Shown here: in pieces, positions 5,990 through 12,176 of the stretch
Layout: every line of letters starts with the position of its first letter
Numbering within the stretch: position 1 is the stretch's first letter
Assembly: GCA_020027305.1 (NCBI GenBank)
Contig: JAHRAM010000053.1
Span: 1 to 12,176, forward strand
Direction: 5' to 3'
Length of the DNA stretch: 12,176 nucleotides
Source of the DNA: Acidimicrobiia bacterium
GTDB taxonomy: Bacteria; Actinomycetota; Acidimicrobiia; Acidimicrobiales; Hopanoidiivorantaceae
Notes under the pieces: model-generated
What the model was told of the DNA's origin: nothing
Database searches by the model: none
What the model saw: the letters and a program-made list of their open reading frames with translations, nothing else
Position numbers and translations under genes: made by a program

Positions 5990-8362
5990 GTGCCAAAAAG
6001 TGTCTCACCCCTGTGCCATATTTATTACAAGAGAAAAATGAATGAGAGAATTACCGAAGATATCATTAGAACTCACTTTAAGAGTTTTAAGGGTTGGCAT
6101 GTTGAAGAGCAGAGCTCACAGAATCAAGCTATTGCTGATTTGCTAAAGTCAGCTACCAAGAAGGGAACTGGAAAGAATCTCGGAAGGCCAGAATTTGTAA
6201 TCACTTTTAATGACCTCAAAGAAACTATTTGTGTGATTGAAGCTAAGGCAGACACAAAAAAGCATGAAAGTCAATCGCCACCAGATGACCCAATAAATTT
6301 TGCTGTAGATGGCGTTCTTCATTACGCTCAAAAACTGTCAGCTGAGTTCAATGTTTTAGCGATTGCGGTAAGTGGAAAAAACAAAGAAAATATAAAAGTA
6401 TCCCACTATTTTCATTTGAAAGGTGGAGAAAACAAAGAAGTTTTACCAGCAGGCAAACTTCTTGATCAAGAAAGCTACGAGCAAGCAATATTGGCTGAAG
6501 TCAAGCAACAAGATTTAGACAAGATATTTGATTATTACCGAGCTTTAAATAATAAACTTCACGACTACAAAATAAAAGAAGATGCACGAGCACTGTTGGT
6601 TAGTTGCATACTGATTGCTTTACGGGTTCAAAAGTTTCAAGATGATTATCCAAAATATAAGCAACCAAAAGATTTGCTGGAATTTTTGTTAGAAAGTGCC
6701 AAAGAGGGTTTTAAGGATGTAAGAGAAATATCTGTTATTGAGGATAATTTTGTTTTTATAAAAAATGAGAAAAAATTGGTTGAAGAAAATATCCTTCTCA
6801 ATTTAATTGATGAGGTGAAAAATCAAATACATGAATATGTTCGAACGCACAAATTCTACGATGCGCTATCAGAGTTGTATATCGAATTTCTAAGATATTC
6901 AAATTCAGACAAAAGTCTTGGGATAGTGCTCACTCCTAGACATATTGCTGATTTGGCTGTGGAGCTGGCAAGTGTAAACAAAAAATCTGTCGCCATTGAC
7001 ACATGTTGTGGAACTGGAACTTTTTTAGTTAGCGCCATGAAAAAAATGATTGAGGATGCCTCAGGTGACGCAAAACTTGAAGAAGATATAAAGAAAAATA
7101 GTGTGTTGGGCATAGAATATGCCGCCCATTTGTATTCATTGGCATGCTCAAATATGTTTATTCATGGCGATGGAAAAAGCAACATATTACATGACGATTG
7201 TTTTGAAGACAATGAGCACAAAGACAGGGCAGATATAACTGTTGGGCTCCTTAACCCGCCCTTTGACTCTAAAGATTCTAAGGATGAAGAATTTAAATAC
7301 CTGCTGGAAAATTTAAAGTATTTACAACCCAAGGGTATATGTGTTTGCGTACTTCCCAAAAAGTGCACTTTGACCACTCCTAAAATGGTTGAGTATCGTA
7401 AACAATTAATACGAGAACATACCATCCTTGCCATTTTGTCATTGCCTTTAGATTTGTTTCACAATTCTAAAGTATCTGTTGCCACAACAATTTTTGTTGT
7501 TCAAGCGCATCAACCGCAAGACACTCGGAAAATTTGGCTGTCGTTTTGTGATGATGATGGGTTTGAGATTACAAAAAATAAAGGACGAGAAGATATGTCT
7601 GGAAAATGGCCCAGCATAAAGAAAAGGTGGGTTGAAAGTTTCCACGATAGACGAGAAACCGATGGATTTAGTGTTATGAAAAAATTAGAGCCTCAAGAAG
7701 AATTTTGTGCCGAAGCCTATATTGCCACAGATTACTCTAGTTTGAATCAGAATTATTTTGAGCGAATACTTAAACTTCACCTTGCCTATAGATTAATTGA
7801 AGACAAGAGTCTTAAAGTGAATGCTAATCCAGTAATAGATAAAACAATAAAGCTAGATTGGGAAAAATGGGAAGAAAGGAAGTACGAAGATATTTTTGAA
7901 AAAATAGAAAGAGGCAAGTTTGGTTCAAGTCCAGATTTGCTGGATAAAGAATCTAATGTTGAGGAACGAACTATTTTAATTGGAGCCTCTCAAAATCATA
8001 ACGGAAGCAATTATGAATATGTGATAGACCCTCCAGCCTATGATGGCAACTATATTACCGTTGGTAATGGTGGCAATACTGGGTGTGGGCAAGCGTTTTA
8101 TCAGTCGGTTCCTTTTAATGCAAAGAGCACAGTCAATCTACTAAGGCTGAAAAATAAAAGAACAAATGCCTTTAATGCTTTGTTTCTTGTAGGGCTTATA
8201 AGGTTAGAGAGATTTAGATACAATTTTGGCAGGGGATGGGGCTTAGAAAGTATGGCTAATTCAAAAATTCGCTTGCCAGTAACAAGTGATGGGGAGGTCG
8301 ACTATGACTTTATGGAAAACTACATTAAATCTTTGTCATATTCCAAAAGTTTGGAAGTCTAG
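5990..8362 (+). CDS. Single-chain restriction-modification enzyme: PD-(D/E)xK nuclease, N6-adenine methylase and target-recognition domain (type IIG-like)
   Basis: Reads 790 codons from GTG 5990 (M1). It would methylate adenine at, and cut near, one DNA sequence. Numbering here is from TTG 5984. Nuclease: RPEFVITF (68-75) and VIEAKAD (84-90), giving E70 and E86-x-K88, then HYAQKL and AIAVSG. Methylase: LTPRHIADLAVELA (316-329, HsdM-like), SAM motif I AIDTCCGTGTFLV (337-349), catalytic NPPF (424-427). Recognition domain: about 625-792, with YITVGNGGNTGCGQAFY and FLVGLIRLERFRYNFGRGW as in HsdS/type IIB subunits; only one such domain is present. Start choice: GAGGAG (5978-5983) lies 6 bases before GTG 5990, but family N-termini resemble M19 (ATG 6038, MNERITEDIIRTHF), so 6038 is a real alternative. 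It has no adjacent R or S gene. GC is about 33% in a hand-counted 120 bases against 47.5% in the preceding gene, suggesting transfer. Confidence 0.85.
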   Translation: MPKSVSPLCHIYYKRKMNERITEDIIRTHFKSFKGWHVEEQSSQNQAIADLLKSATKKGTGKNLGRPEFVITFNDLKETICVIEAKADTKKHESQSPPDDPINFAVDGVLHYAQKLSAEFNVLAIAVSGKNKENIKVSHYFHLKGGENKEVLPAGKLLDQESYEQAILAEVKQQDLDKIFDYYRALNNKLHDYKIKEDARALLVSCILIALRVQKFQDDYPKYKQPKDLLEFLLESAKEGFKDVREISVIEDNFVFIKNEKKLVEENILLNLIDEVKNQIHEYVRTHKFYDALSELYIEFLRYSNSDKSLGIVLTPRHIADLAVELASVNKKSVAIDTCCGTGTFLVSAMKKMIEDASGDAKLEEDIKKNSVLGIEYAAHLYSLACSNMFIHGDGKSNILHDDCFEDNEHKDRADITVGLLNPPFDSKDSKDEEFKYLLENLKYLQPKGICVCVLPKKCTLTTPKMVEYRKQLIREHTILAILSLPLDLFHNSKVSVATTIFVVQAHQPQDTRKIWLSFCDDDGFEITKNKGREDMSGKWPSIKKRWVESFHDRRETDGFSVMKKLEPQEEFCAEAYIATDYSSLNQNYFERILKLHLAYRLIEDKSLKVNANPVIDKTIKLDWEKWEERKYEDIFEKIERGKFGSSPDLLDKESNVEERTILIGASQNHNGSNYEYVIDPPAYDGNYITVGNGGNTGCGQAFYQSVPFNAKSTVNLLRLKNKRTNAFNALFLVGLIRLERFRYNFGRGWGLESMANSKIRLPVTSDGEVDYDFMENYIKSLSYSKSLEV

Positions 8363-8489
8363 GGTTGGGAATCTTGGTCTTGCCCTACTTTTAAGATTGG
8401 ATTAGCGATTTTTCGACTCGTTGCTATTTGTATGGACGTAGATAGCGTTTAGACATCTTTTGACATTTACTCACCGCTACCTGTTTTAG
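8363..8489 (+). other. Non-coding stretch after the restriction-modification gene
   Basis: No gene is seen. Two weak inverted repeats occur: AATCTT (8370-8375) / AAGATT (8393-8398) with a 17-base loop, and TAGCGA (8403-8408) / TTGCTA (8421-8426) with one G-T pair and a 12-base loop. Neither is followed by a T-run on the plus strand, so I do not call a terminator. Confidence 0.4.
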
Positions 8490-8517
8490 TTGCGATAAAT
8501 AGTTGTATAATTATTAT
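8490..8517 (+). promoter_or_regulatory. argC: Candidate argC promoter (TTGCGA-16-TATTAT)
   Basis: TTGCGA at 8490-8495 (4/6 to consensus -35) and TATTAT at 8512-8517 (5/6 to -10) are 16 bases apart. Other TATAAT hexamers lie at 8506, 8529 and 8542, but none has a good -35, so the exact start is uncertain. The -10 overlaps the left half of the repeated element described at 8502-8542. Confidence 0.4.
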
Positions 8518-8542
8518 GTTTATGATAGTATAATTATACAAT
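8502..8542 (+). promoter_or_regulatory. Candidate paired ArgR operator (ARG-box-like) upstream of argC
   Basis: Perfect 12-bp inverted repeat TTGTATAATTAT (8503-8514) / ATAATTATACAA (8530-8541). The arms also form a direct repeat, GTATAATTAT at 8505 and 8528, and the right one sits in a perfect palindrome GTATAATTATAC. Each centre (8510.5 and 8533.5) fits an 18-base frame close to the ARG box tnTGAATwwwwATTCAnw: left TGTATAATTATTAT, right GTATAATTATACA. The 23-base centre spacing is close to the 21 of tandem E. coli boxes. The match is imperfect, and A/T richness makes chance likelier. ArgR itself is not in the window. Confidence 0.4.
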
Positions 8543-8584
8543 ATAATAATAACAACACAATATAACACAACAGTATTTGAAACA

Positions 8585-9694
8585 ATGAACGATAAGAATA
8601 TGAAAACAGGAATTATCAAAACAGGAATTCTAGGCGCCTCAGGATTTGTTGGGGCAGAGTTGCTTAGGTTTTTGGCTGGCCATAGTGCCATTGATGTGGA
8701 ATATGTCGGTGCTAATACCACAGCAGGCAAGTCTCTTTCAGACGTGTATCCTCATTTAGCAATTCATTACCCTAATCTCAAGTTTGAATCGCTTGATGAA
8801 ATTCCTTCTGGGCTAGATTTACTTTTCTTGGCATTGCCTCACGGCGAAGCGGGCGAGCAAGTCAAAAAAATGGCCGCCGAAATAAATGCCGAAAAAACTG
8901 ATAAAAAAGATGTCGAAATCAGCAATGGCAAAACCCATATCATTGATTTAACCGCTGACTTTCGGTTAGACCCAACTCAATACGAACAAACTTATGGGCT
9001 AGAGCACCCAGTGCCAGATTTACAAAAGAGCTTCGCGGTCGGCATTCCTGAGTTTTTTACCAGCGAGCTGGCGAACTCAAAACTGGTTTCAGTTCCTGGG
9101 TGTTACACCACAGCCACTGTGCTGGCACTAAAACCGCTCATAGATGGCGGGCTGGTTGCCAAAGATAAGAAAATCATCGTTGATGCTGCCAGTGGAGTTT
9201 CTGGGGCAGGGAAGTCACCAACCGAAACCACCACATTCAACAATGTAGATGAAAATTTCTTTGCCTACAAACTTAGCTCGAATAAATTTGGCCCACACAG
9301 ACACACCCCTGAGATGGAGCAATATCTAGGTGCTGATGCAGTTTTGTTCACTCCACACTTGGCACCGATGAATCGGGGAATACTGGCAACCTGTTATGGC
9401 GAGTCAGCAAAGAATGTCAATACCCCAGATTTGCTGGCGTGTTATAAAAAGGCATATAAAAATTCTCCCTTCATCCAAGTTTTAGATGAAGAGTCGCCAG
9501 CAACAAAGCACACTCTTGGCACAAATGCTGCTCAGCTCCATTCTTTCTATGATGAAAAGACCAAAACTGTGGTGGCGCTGGCTGCCATTGACAATCTAGG
9601 GAAGGGCGCTGCTGGGCAGGCCATTCAATGTGCCAACTTAATGTTTGGTTTAGATGAAAAAGAGGGCTTGGGAAGTGTCGGGCTGTATCCATAA
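8585..9694 (+). CDS. argC: N-acetyl-gamma-glutamyl-phosphate reductase
   Basis: ArgC catalyses the NADPH-dependent reduction of N-acetyl-glutamyl-5-phosphate to the semialdehyde, the third step of arginine synthesis, in the cytoplasm. Its 369 residues show the Rossmann opening TGILGASGFVGAELLRFL (13-30), FLALPHGEA (81-89), IIDLTADFRL (119-128), the active-site C173 in VPGCYTTATVLALKPL, GPHRHTPEM (236-244, catalytic His), FTPHLAPMNRGILAT and TLGTNAAQLH. The ending AAIDNLGKGAAGQAIQCANLMFG is the usual C-terminal signature. It is slightly long; a charged insertion around residues 100-116 (NAEKTDKKDVEISNGK) precedes the DLTADF strand. ATG 8585 is used; M6 (8600) lies closer to the family start and is possible. 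There is no Shine-Dalgarno sequence. It heads the arginine genes behind an ARG-box-like element. The assignment is firm. Confidence 0.96.
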   Translation: MNDKNMKTGIIKTGILGASGFVGAELLRFLAGHSAIDVEYVGANTTAGKSLSDVYPHLAIHYPNLKFESLDEIPSGLDLLFLALPHGEAGEQVKKMAAEINAEKTDKKDVEISNGKTHIIDLTADFRLDPTQYEQTYGLEHPVPDLQKSFAVGIPEFFTSELANSKLVSVPGCYTTATVLALKPLIDGGLVAKDKKIIVDAASGVSGAGKSPTETTTFNNVDENFFAYKLSSNKFGPHRHTPEMEQYLGADAVLFTPHLAPMNRGILATCYGESAKNVNTPDLLACYKKAYKNSPFIQVLDEESPATKHTLGTNAAQLHSFYDEKTKTVVALAAIDNLGKGAAGQAIQCANLMFGLDEKEGLGSVGLYP

Positions 9695-9872
9695 TTGGCA
9701 TATATATACAGATTAAATACAGGGATAACTAAATAAGGCAAATGTAGGCAAGATGTATACAAGTAAAACAAACAGAATAAGTGAGAATAAATAAAAAATA
9801 GAGTTCAAAAATCAAGTAAAAGCTAAGGCTAAAAAACACAAGAGTAAAAAATAGGTATAGGGAAATAGCAAG
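9695..9872 (+). other. A-rich intergenic leader between argC and argJ
   Basis: 178 bases without a convincing gene. Adenine is 58% and T 17% in 9781-9840 by hand count, so the RNA would be largely unstructured. GCAAGATG occurs at 9747-9754, opening a 13-codon frame that ends at 9794, and again at 9868-9875, where its ATG is the argJ start. No terminator or clear promoter is visible. Confidence 0.4.
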
Positions 9873-11207
9873 ATGAGCGTAACAAAACCAAAGGGATTTT
9901 TAGCAGCTGGCATGCATTGTGGCATTAAAGATTCCACTTCAAACTCAAATTTGGATTTGGCATTAGTAGCAGTTGAGTTAGCAGTTGACAATAATTCAAT
10001 CAGCGACAATTCAAGCAATGCTTCATCGGGGAATGAGCCGAGCAAGGGCGACAATGTTTCTACTGGGGCAACAACTGCTGCCGTTTTTACGAGCAACAAA
10101 GTTCAAGCTGCTCCTGTGTTGGTTTCTAAAAAGCACCTGAGCAAAAGCAAAAATCAGGTTAAGGCAGTTATCTTAAACAGCGGATGTGCCAACGCTGCCA
10201 CGGGTGAGCTTGGCGACCAAAATGCTATTTCAATGTGTAAAGGCGTGGCAAAAGAAATCGGGGCAAACCCTGAAGAAGTGCTGGTGTGTTCAACTGGGCT
10301 GATTGGTTTTCAACTTCCCATAGAAAATATTTTGGGCGCAATCCCAGAGCTTGTTAGCTCACTTGGGGGAAATAGCGATAACAGCTCCAAGGCAGCCAAA
10401 GCCATAATGACGACCGATACCAAACCCAAAGAACACTTTATAGAAGGGGCGGGATTTTGCGTTGGGGGAATGGCAAAGGGGGCTGCTATGCTTTCCCCAG
10501 ATATGCTTGCTCCAGATATGGGGCCGCCCTCAGCCACCATGCTTTCTGTTGTAACCACCGATGCAAAATGTGAGCCAGATGAACTCCAGAGCATTCTAAA
10601 CGAAGCGGTCGGAAACTCTTTCAACAAGCTAACAGTGGATGGAGTTCAGTCAACAAATGACACGGTCATTTTGATGTCAAGCGGGTTGGCTGGCACAAAG
10701 CCGAAAGCCGATGTCTTAGATGCCGTTCAAAAAGTATGTCAAGAGTTGGCATATATGATGGCAGCCGATGCCGAAGGCGCCACAAAGGTTGTTGCGTTAA
10801 ACATTTCTGGGGCAGGCGACGACAAAGAAGCAGAGTTGATTGGAAAATACCTAGCAAATTCCCTTTTACTCAAATGTTCGTGGCACGGTGCCGATGCCTA
10901 CTGGGGCAGGCTGGCAAGTGAAATCGGGGCAGCCTGTTCAAAGATGAATATTGAACTTGATTATTCTAAGCTCAGTTTTTCTTATGGCGAACATACTGTG
11001 TTTGAAAAAGGGGAGGCTTTAGATTTAACCAGCGACCAAGCAGAAGCACTTTCCAACTATATGAAAGAAGAACACATTGACATATATATAGGACTTTCTG
11101 GCAGAGGTAGAGAGGATGAAAATGAGGGAGACAAAAAAGGAACTGCCAAAGTGCTGACAACCGATTTAGGTTACGGGTATATTGACGAGAATTCACAAAC
11201 TAGCTAA
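9873..11207 (+). CDS. argJ: Bifunctional glutamate N-acetyltransferase / ornithine acetyltransferase
   Basis: ArgJ moves the acetyl group from N-acetylornithine to glutamate, closing the acetyl cycle; bifunctional forms also use acetyl-CoA. It is made as a precursor that cleaves itself before a Thr. Visible motifs are VFTSNKVQAAPV (71-82), ILNSGCANAATG (100-111), VCSTGLIG (138-145, oxyanion-hole T141-G142), IMTTDTKPK (178-186), GGMAKGAAM (198-206) and the cleavage site A221/T222 in SATML. The C-terminal DLGYGYIDENSQTS matches the family end. At 444 residues it is longer than the usual roughly 390-410. There is a Ser/Asn-rich insertion at about 38-64, and an extra stretch (LSPDMLAPDMGPPS) just before the cleavage Thr where the family reads MI-PNMATML. 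The assignment is firm; bifunctional versus monofunctional is not decidable here. Confidence 0.95.
   Translation: MSVTKPKGFLAAGMHCGIKDSTSNSNLDLALVAVELAVDNNSISDNSSNASSGNEPSKGDNVSTGATTAAVFTSNKVQAAPVLVSKKHLSKSKNQVKAVILNSGCANAATGELGDQNAISMCKGVAKEIGANPEEVLVCSTGLIGFQLPIENILGAIPELVSSLGGNSDNSSKAAKAIMTTDTKPKEHFIEGAGFCVGGMAKGAAMLSPDMLAPDMGPPSATMLSVVTTDAKCEPDELQSILNEAVGNSFNKLTVDGVQSTNDTVILMSSGLAGTKPKADVLDAVQKVCQELAYMMAADAEGATKVVALNISGAGDDKEAELIGKYLANSLLLKCSWHGADAYWGRLASEIGAACSKMNIELDYSKLSFSYGEHTVFEKGEALDLTSDQAEALSNYMKEEHIDIYIGLSGRGREDENEGDKKGTAKVLTTDLGYGYIDENSQTS
10491..10520 (+). repeat. 15-bp in-frame tandem duplication next to the ArgJ self-cleavage site
   Basis: Units 10491-10505 and 10506-10520 match at 13 of 15 positions and encode LSPDM and LAPDM. 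They lie 5 codons before the SATML cleavage motif, lengthening a segment that is normally very conserved in ArgJ. Confidence 0.75.
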
Positions 11208-11326
11208 GTGGAATTAAAGCACGCGACAAAAACACAAATAAATTACACAAGAAATAAATAGTTTAGAAAACAAAAGCGAGAAACAAACGAACAGCAATAA
11301 TAAATAAAAATAGCCAAACAACTGAC
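11208..11326 (+). other. A-rich leader of the argB-like gene
   Basis: 119 bases, 58% A and 13% T over 11221-11280 by hand count. No hairpin, -10/-35 pair or Shine-Dalgarno sequence is evident before ATG 11327. It resembles the leader before argJ in composition. Confidence 0.4.
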
Positions 11327-12094
11327 ATGCCGACTAAATCACTCCAAACACTAGAAGCCACCCTCAAAAAGAACTGGGGCGATGAAAAAGTTGCTGAGGT
11401 TTTAGACCAAGCCGAACCATACATTGACAAGCTGGCAGGTAAAAAGATGGTTGTCAAGTGTAGTGGCTCAGTTCTTTCAAACGAAAAAGCGAGAGAGAAC
11501 TTTGTTAGCGACATTAAATGCCTCAGGTCGCTTGACATAAAACCAATCGTGGTTCATGGCGGGGGCGAGCAGATAAACAAAAAATTGGCAGACAAGGGAG
11601 TTGAGTCAAAATTCCATAACGGGCTCAGAGTCACAGATGCTGAAACGATGGAAGTCGTTAAAGAAGTGCTATTTGAAATCAACAAAAAGCTGAGCTTTGA
11701 AATTAACGATAAAAAAGGCGAATACAAAGAAAAGAATAAAGATGAATACAGCGACAAAGAAATTGGGAATAAACGGGATAACTTTTTGAGCATCTTTAAG
11801 CATTTCAAAGTTAGTCGGCAATCCTATATGGAGAAAATATTTGTCATTGCTTCTCTCTTGGATAAAGATTTAGGTTTTGTAGGAAAAGTGGAGAGTGTCA
11901 AAATTGATAAATTTTTGGAGGAATTTGAAAATCAAAAAATTCCAGTAGTTCCTTGCTTGGGCGAAAATAAAAATTTCTATCTCAAATCCTTTAAGCATTC
12001 ATATCAACAAAATCAAGATAGTAAGTCTTACCAAGACTTTAAAAAAAGCATTTTTAAATTATTTAAAAGTTATAAGGCTGAAGACAAGAAGTAA
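11327..12094 (+). CDS. argB: ArgB-like (acetylglutamate kinase-related) protein with a lost or unrecognisable C-terminal ATP/catalytic half
   Basis: Its position after argC-argJ and its N-terminal half identify an acetylglutamate kinase homologue. Seen: MVVKCSGSVL (41-50, with K44 at the place of E. coli Lys8, though the usual K-x-G-G is K-C-S-G), IKPIVVHGGGEQINKKL (71-87, GGG 78-80), FHNGLRVTDAETMEVVKEVL (96-115, R101), DLGFVGKVESVKI (181-193) and IPVVPCLG (205-212). Not seen: NINAD with the catalytic Asp, the second catalytic Lys region, the LTDV-GVL strand and the GGM-PK segment. Residues 126-170 are a Lys/Glu/Asn-rich insert, and 217-255 are unrelated Lys/Phe/Ser-rich sequence. Length is 255 against about 290-300. 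GC drops from 45% (11341-11460) to 31% (11881-12000). It is probably not an active kinase: a decaying copy, or a repurposed binding protein. No internal stop is present. Confidence 0.7.
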   Translation: MPTKSLQTLEATLKKNWGDEKVAEVLDQAEPYIDKLAGKKMVVKCSGSVLSNEKARENFVSDIKCLRSLDIKPIVVHGGGEQINKKLADKGVESKFHNGLRVTDAETMEVVKEVLFEINKKLSFEINDKKGEYKEKNKDEYSDKEIGNKRDNFLSIFKHFKVSRQSYMEKIFVIASLLDKDLGFVGKVESVKIDKFLEEFENQKIPVVPCLGENKNFYLKSFKHSYQQNQDSKSYQDFKKSIFKLFKSYKAEDKK

Positions 12095-12095
12095 T

Positions 12096-12176
12096 ATGAA
12101 AAAAGCAAAAAAGGAAGCAGGCTTCAAAACACTTTCCTTTCTAAGCGATTTTGGATACGAAGATGAATTCGTAGGA
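12096..12176 (+). CDS. SAM hydroxide adenosyltransferase-like protein (DUF62/SAM hydrolase family), start only
   Basis: The first 27 codons are visible before the window ends. LSFLSDFGYEDEFVG (13-27) matches the N-terminal motif of the SAM-dependent chlorinase/fluorinase-SAM hydrolase family (T/S-D-F-G-x-x-D-x-Y/F-V-G), whose Asp contacts the SAM ribose. Most family members split S-adenosylmethionine into adenosine and methionine. The lysine-rich MKKAKKEAGFK precedes the motif. ATG is at 12096, one base after the argB-like stop (TAA-T-ATG), so translation is probably coupled. The family call rests on one short motif. Confidence 0.62.
   Translation, partial: MKKAKKEAGFKTLSFLSDFGYEDEFVG

Noticed and set aside
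8363..8489. tRNA or structured ncRNA after the restriction gene
   Set aside because: No cloverleaf, T-loop motif or stable long stem was found; only two weak 6-bp stems.
5876..8584. Larger defence island or mobile element around the restriction gene
   Set aside because: Neighbours on both sides are ordinary metabolic genes; no integrase, transposase, tRNA or matching flanking repeats were seen.
8467..8730. 87-codon minus-strand frame over the argC promoter and gene start
   Set aside because: It is Ile/Tyr-rich because of the AT-rich promoter region and antisense to argC, with no recognisable motif.
11900..12094. Frameshift hiding the missing ArgB C-terminus
   Set aside because: No other frame in this AT-rich stretch showed NINAD, LTDV or GGM-PK-like segments, so loss rather than a simple frameshift is favoured. 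I read this by eye only.

Overview
The window is a bacterial chromosome segment with dense, intron-free genes and the standard genetic code (TAA, TAG and TGA all act as stops). It holds eight genes plus the start of a ninth. The organism cannot be named from sequence alone. The argC-argJ-argB order, an F420-type luciferase-like oxidoreductase, and enzyme forms I remember from actinobacterial (Acidimicrobiia-like) and other uncultured marine genomes lean weakly towards an uncultured actinobacterium-like bacterium. That lean is memory-based and unverified. GC in hand-counted samples is about 45-48% in the metabolic genes and about 31-33% in the restriction-modification gene and the 3' half of the argB-like gene.

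Left part (1-5875): an acyl-CoA/secondary-substrate catabolic neighbourhood. On the minus strand lie the 5' part of an amidohydrolase (1-305) and a CaiB/BaiF-type CoA-transferase (374-1684). Divergently, on the plus strand, come an HMG-CoA-synthase-like/DUF35 OB-fold fusion (1930-3441), an SCP-x-type thiolase (3618-4808) and an LLM-class oxidoreductase (4916-5875). A plausible joint role is CoA activation, thiolytic or aldolytic carbon-carbon chemistry, and flavin/F420 redox on an unidentified substrate.

Middle (5984-8362): a single-polypeptide restriction-modification enzyme (nuclease, N6-adenine methylase and one target-recognition domain). It is AT-rich relative to its neighbours, has the strongest Shine-Dalgarno sequence in the window, and is preceded by a terminator-like hairpin. 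It looks like an acquired single-gene cassette.

Right part (8585-12176): arginine biosynthesis genes argC and argJ, then an argB-like gene that keeps the N-acetylglutamate-side motifs but lacks the recognisable ATP-binding/catalytic C-terminal part and drops sharply in GC halfway through. It is followed almost without a gap by the start of a SAM hydroxide adenosyltransferase-like gene. Upstream of argC is an AT-rich inverted/direct repeat resembling a pair of ARG boxes overlapping a candidate promoter.

A recurring theme is short tandem duplication. There are in-frame expansions inside core enzymes (ENST x4 in the HMGCS-like protein, ETPKT x2 in the CoA-transferase, LSPDM/LAPDM in ArgJ), a degenerate 17-bp repeat in a leader, and near-copies of translation-start regions upstream of real starts. 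I found no convincing wholly new system. The most unusual items are the gutted ArgB homologue, the cysteine-less HMGCS-DUF35 fusion beside a thiolase, and the duplicated thiolase start with a 27-codon upstream ORF.
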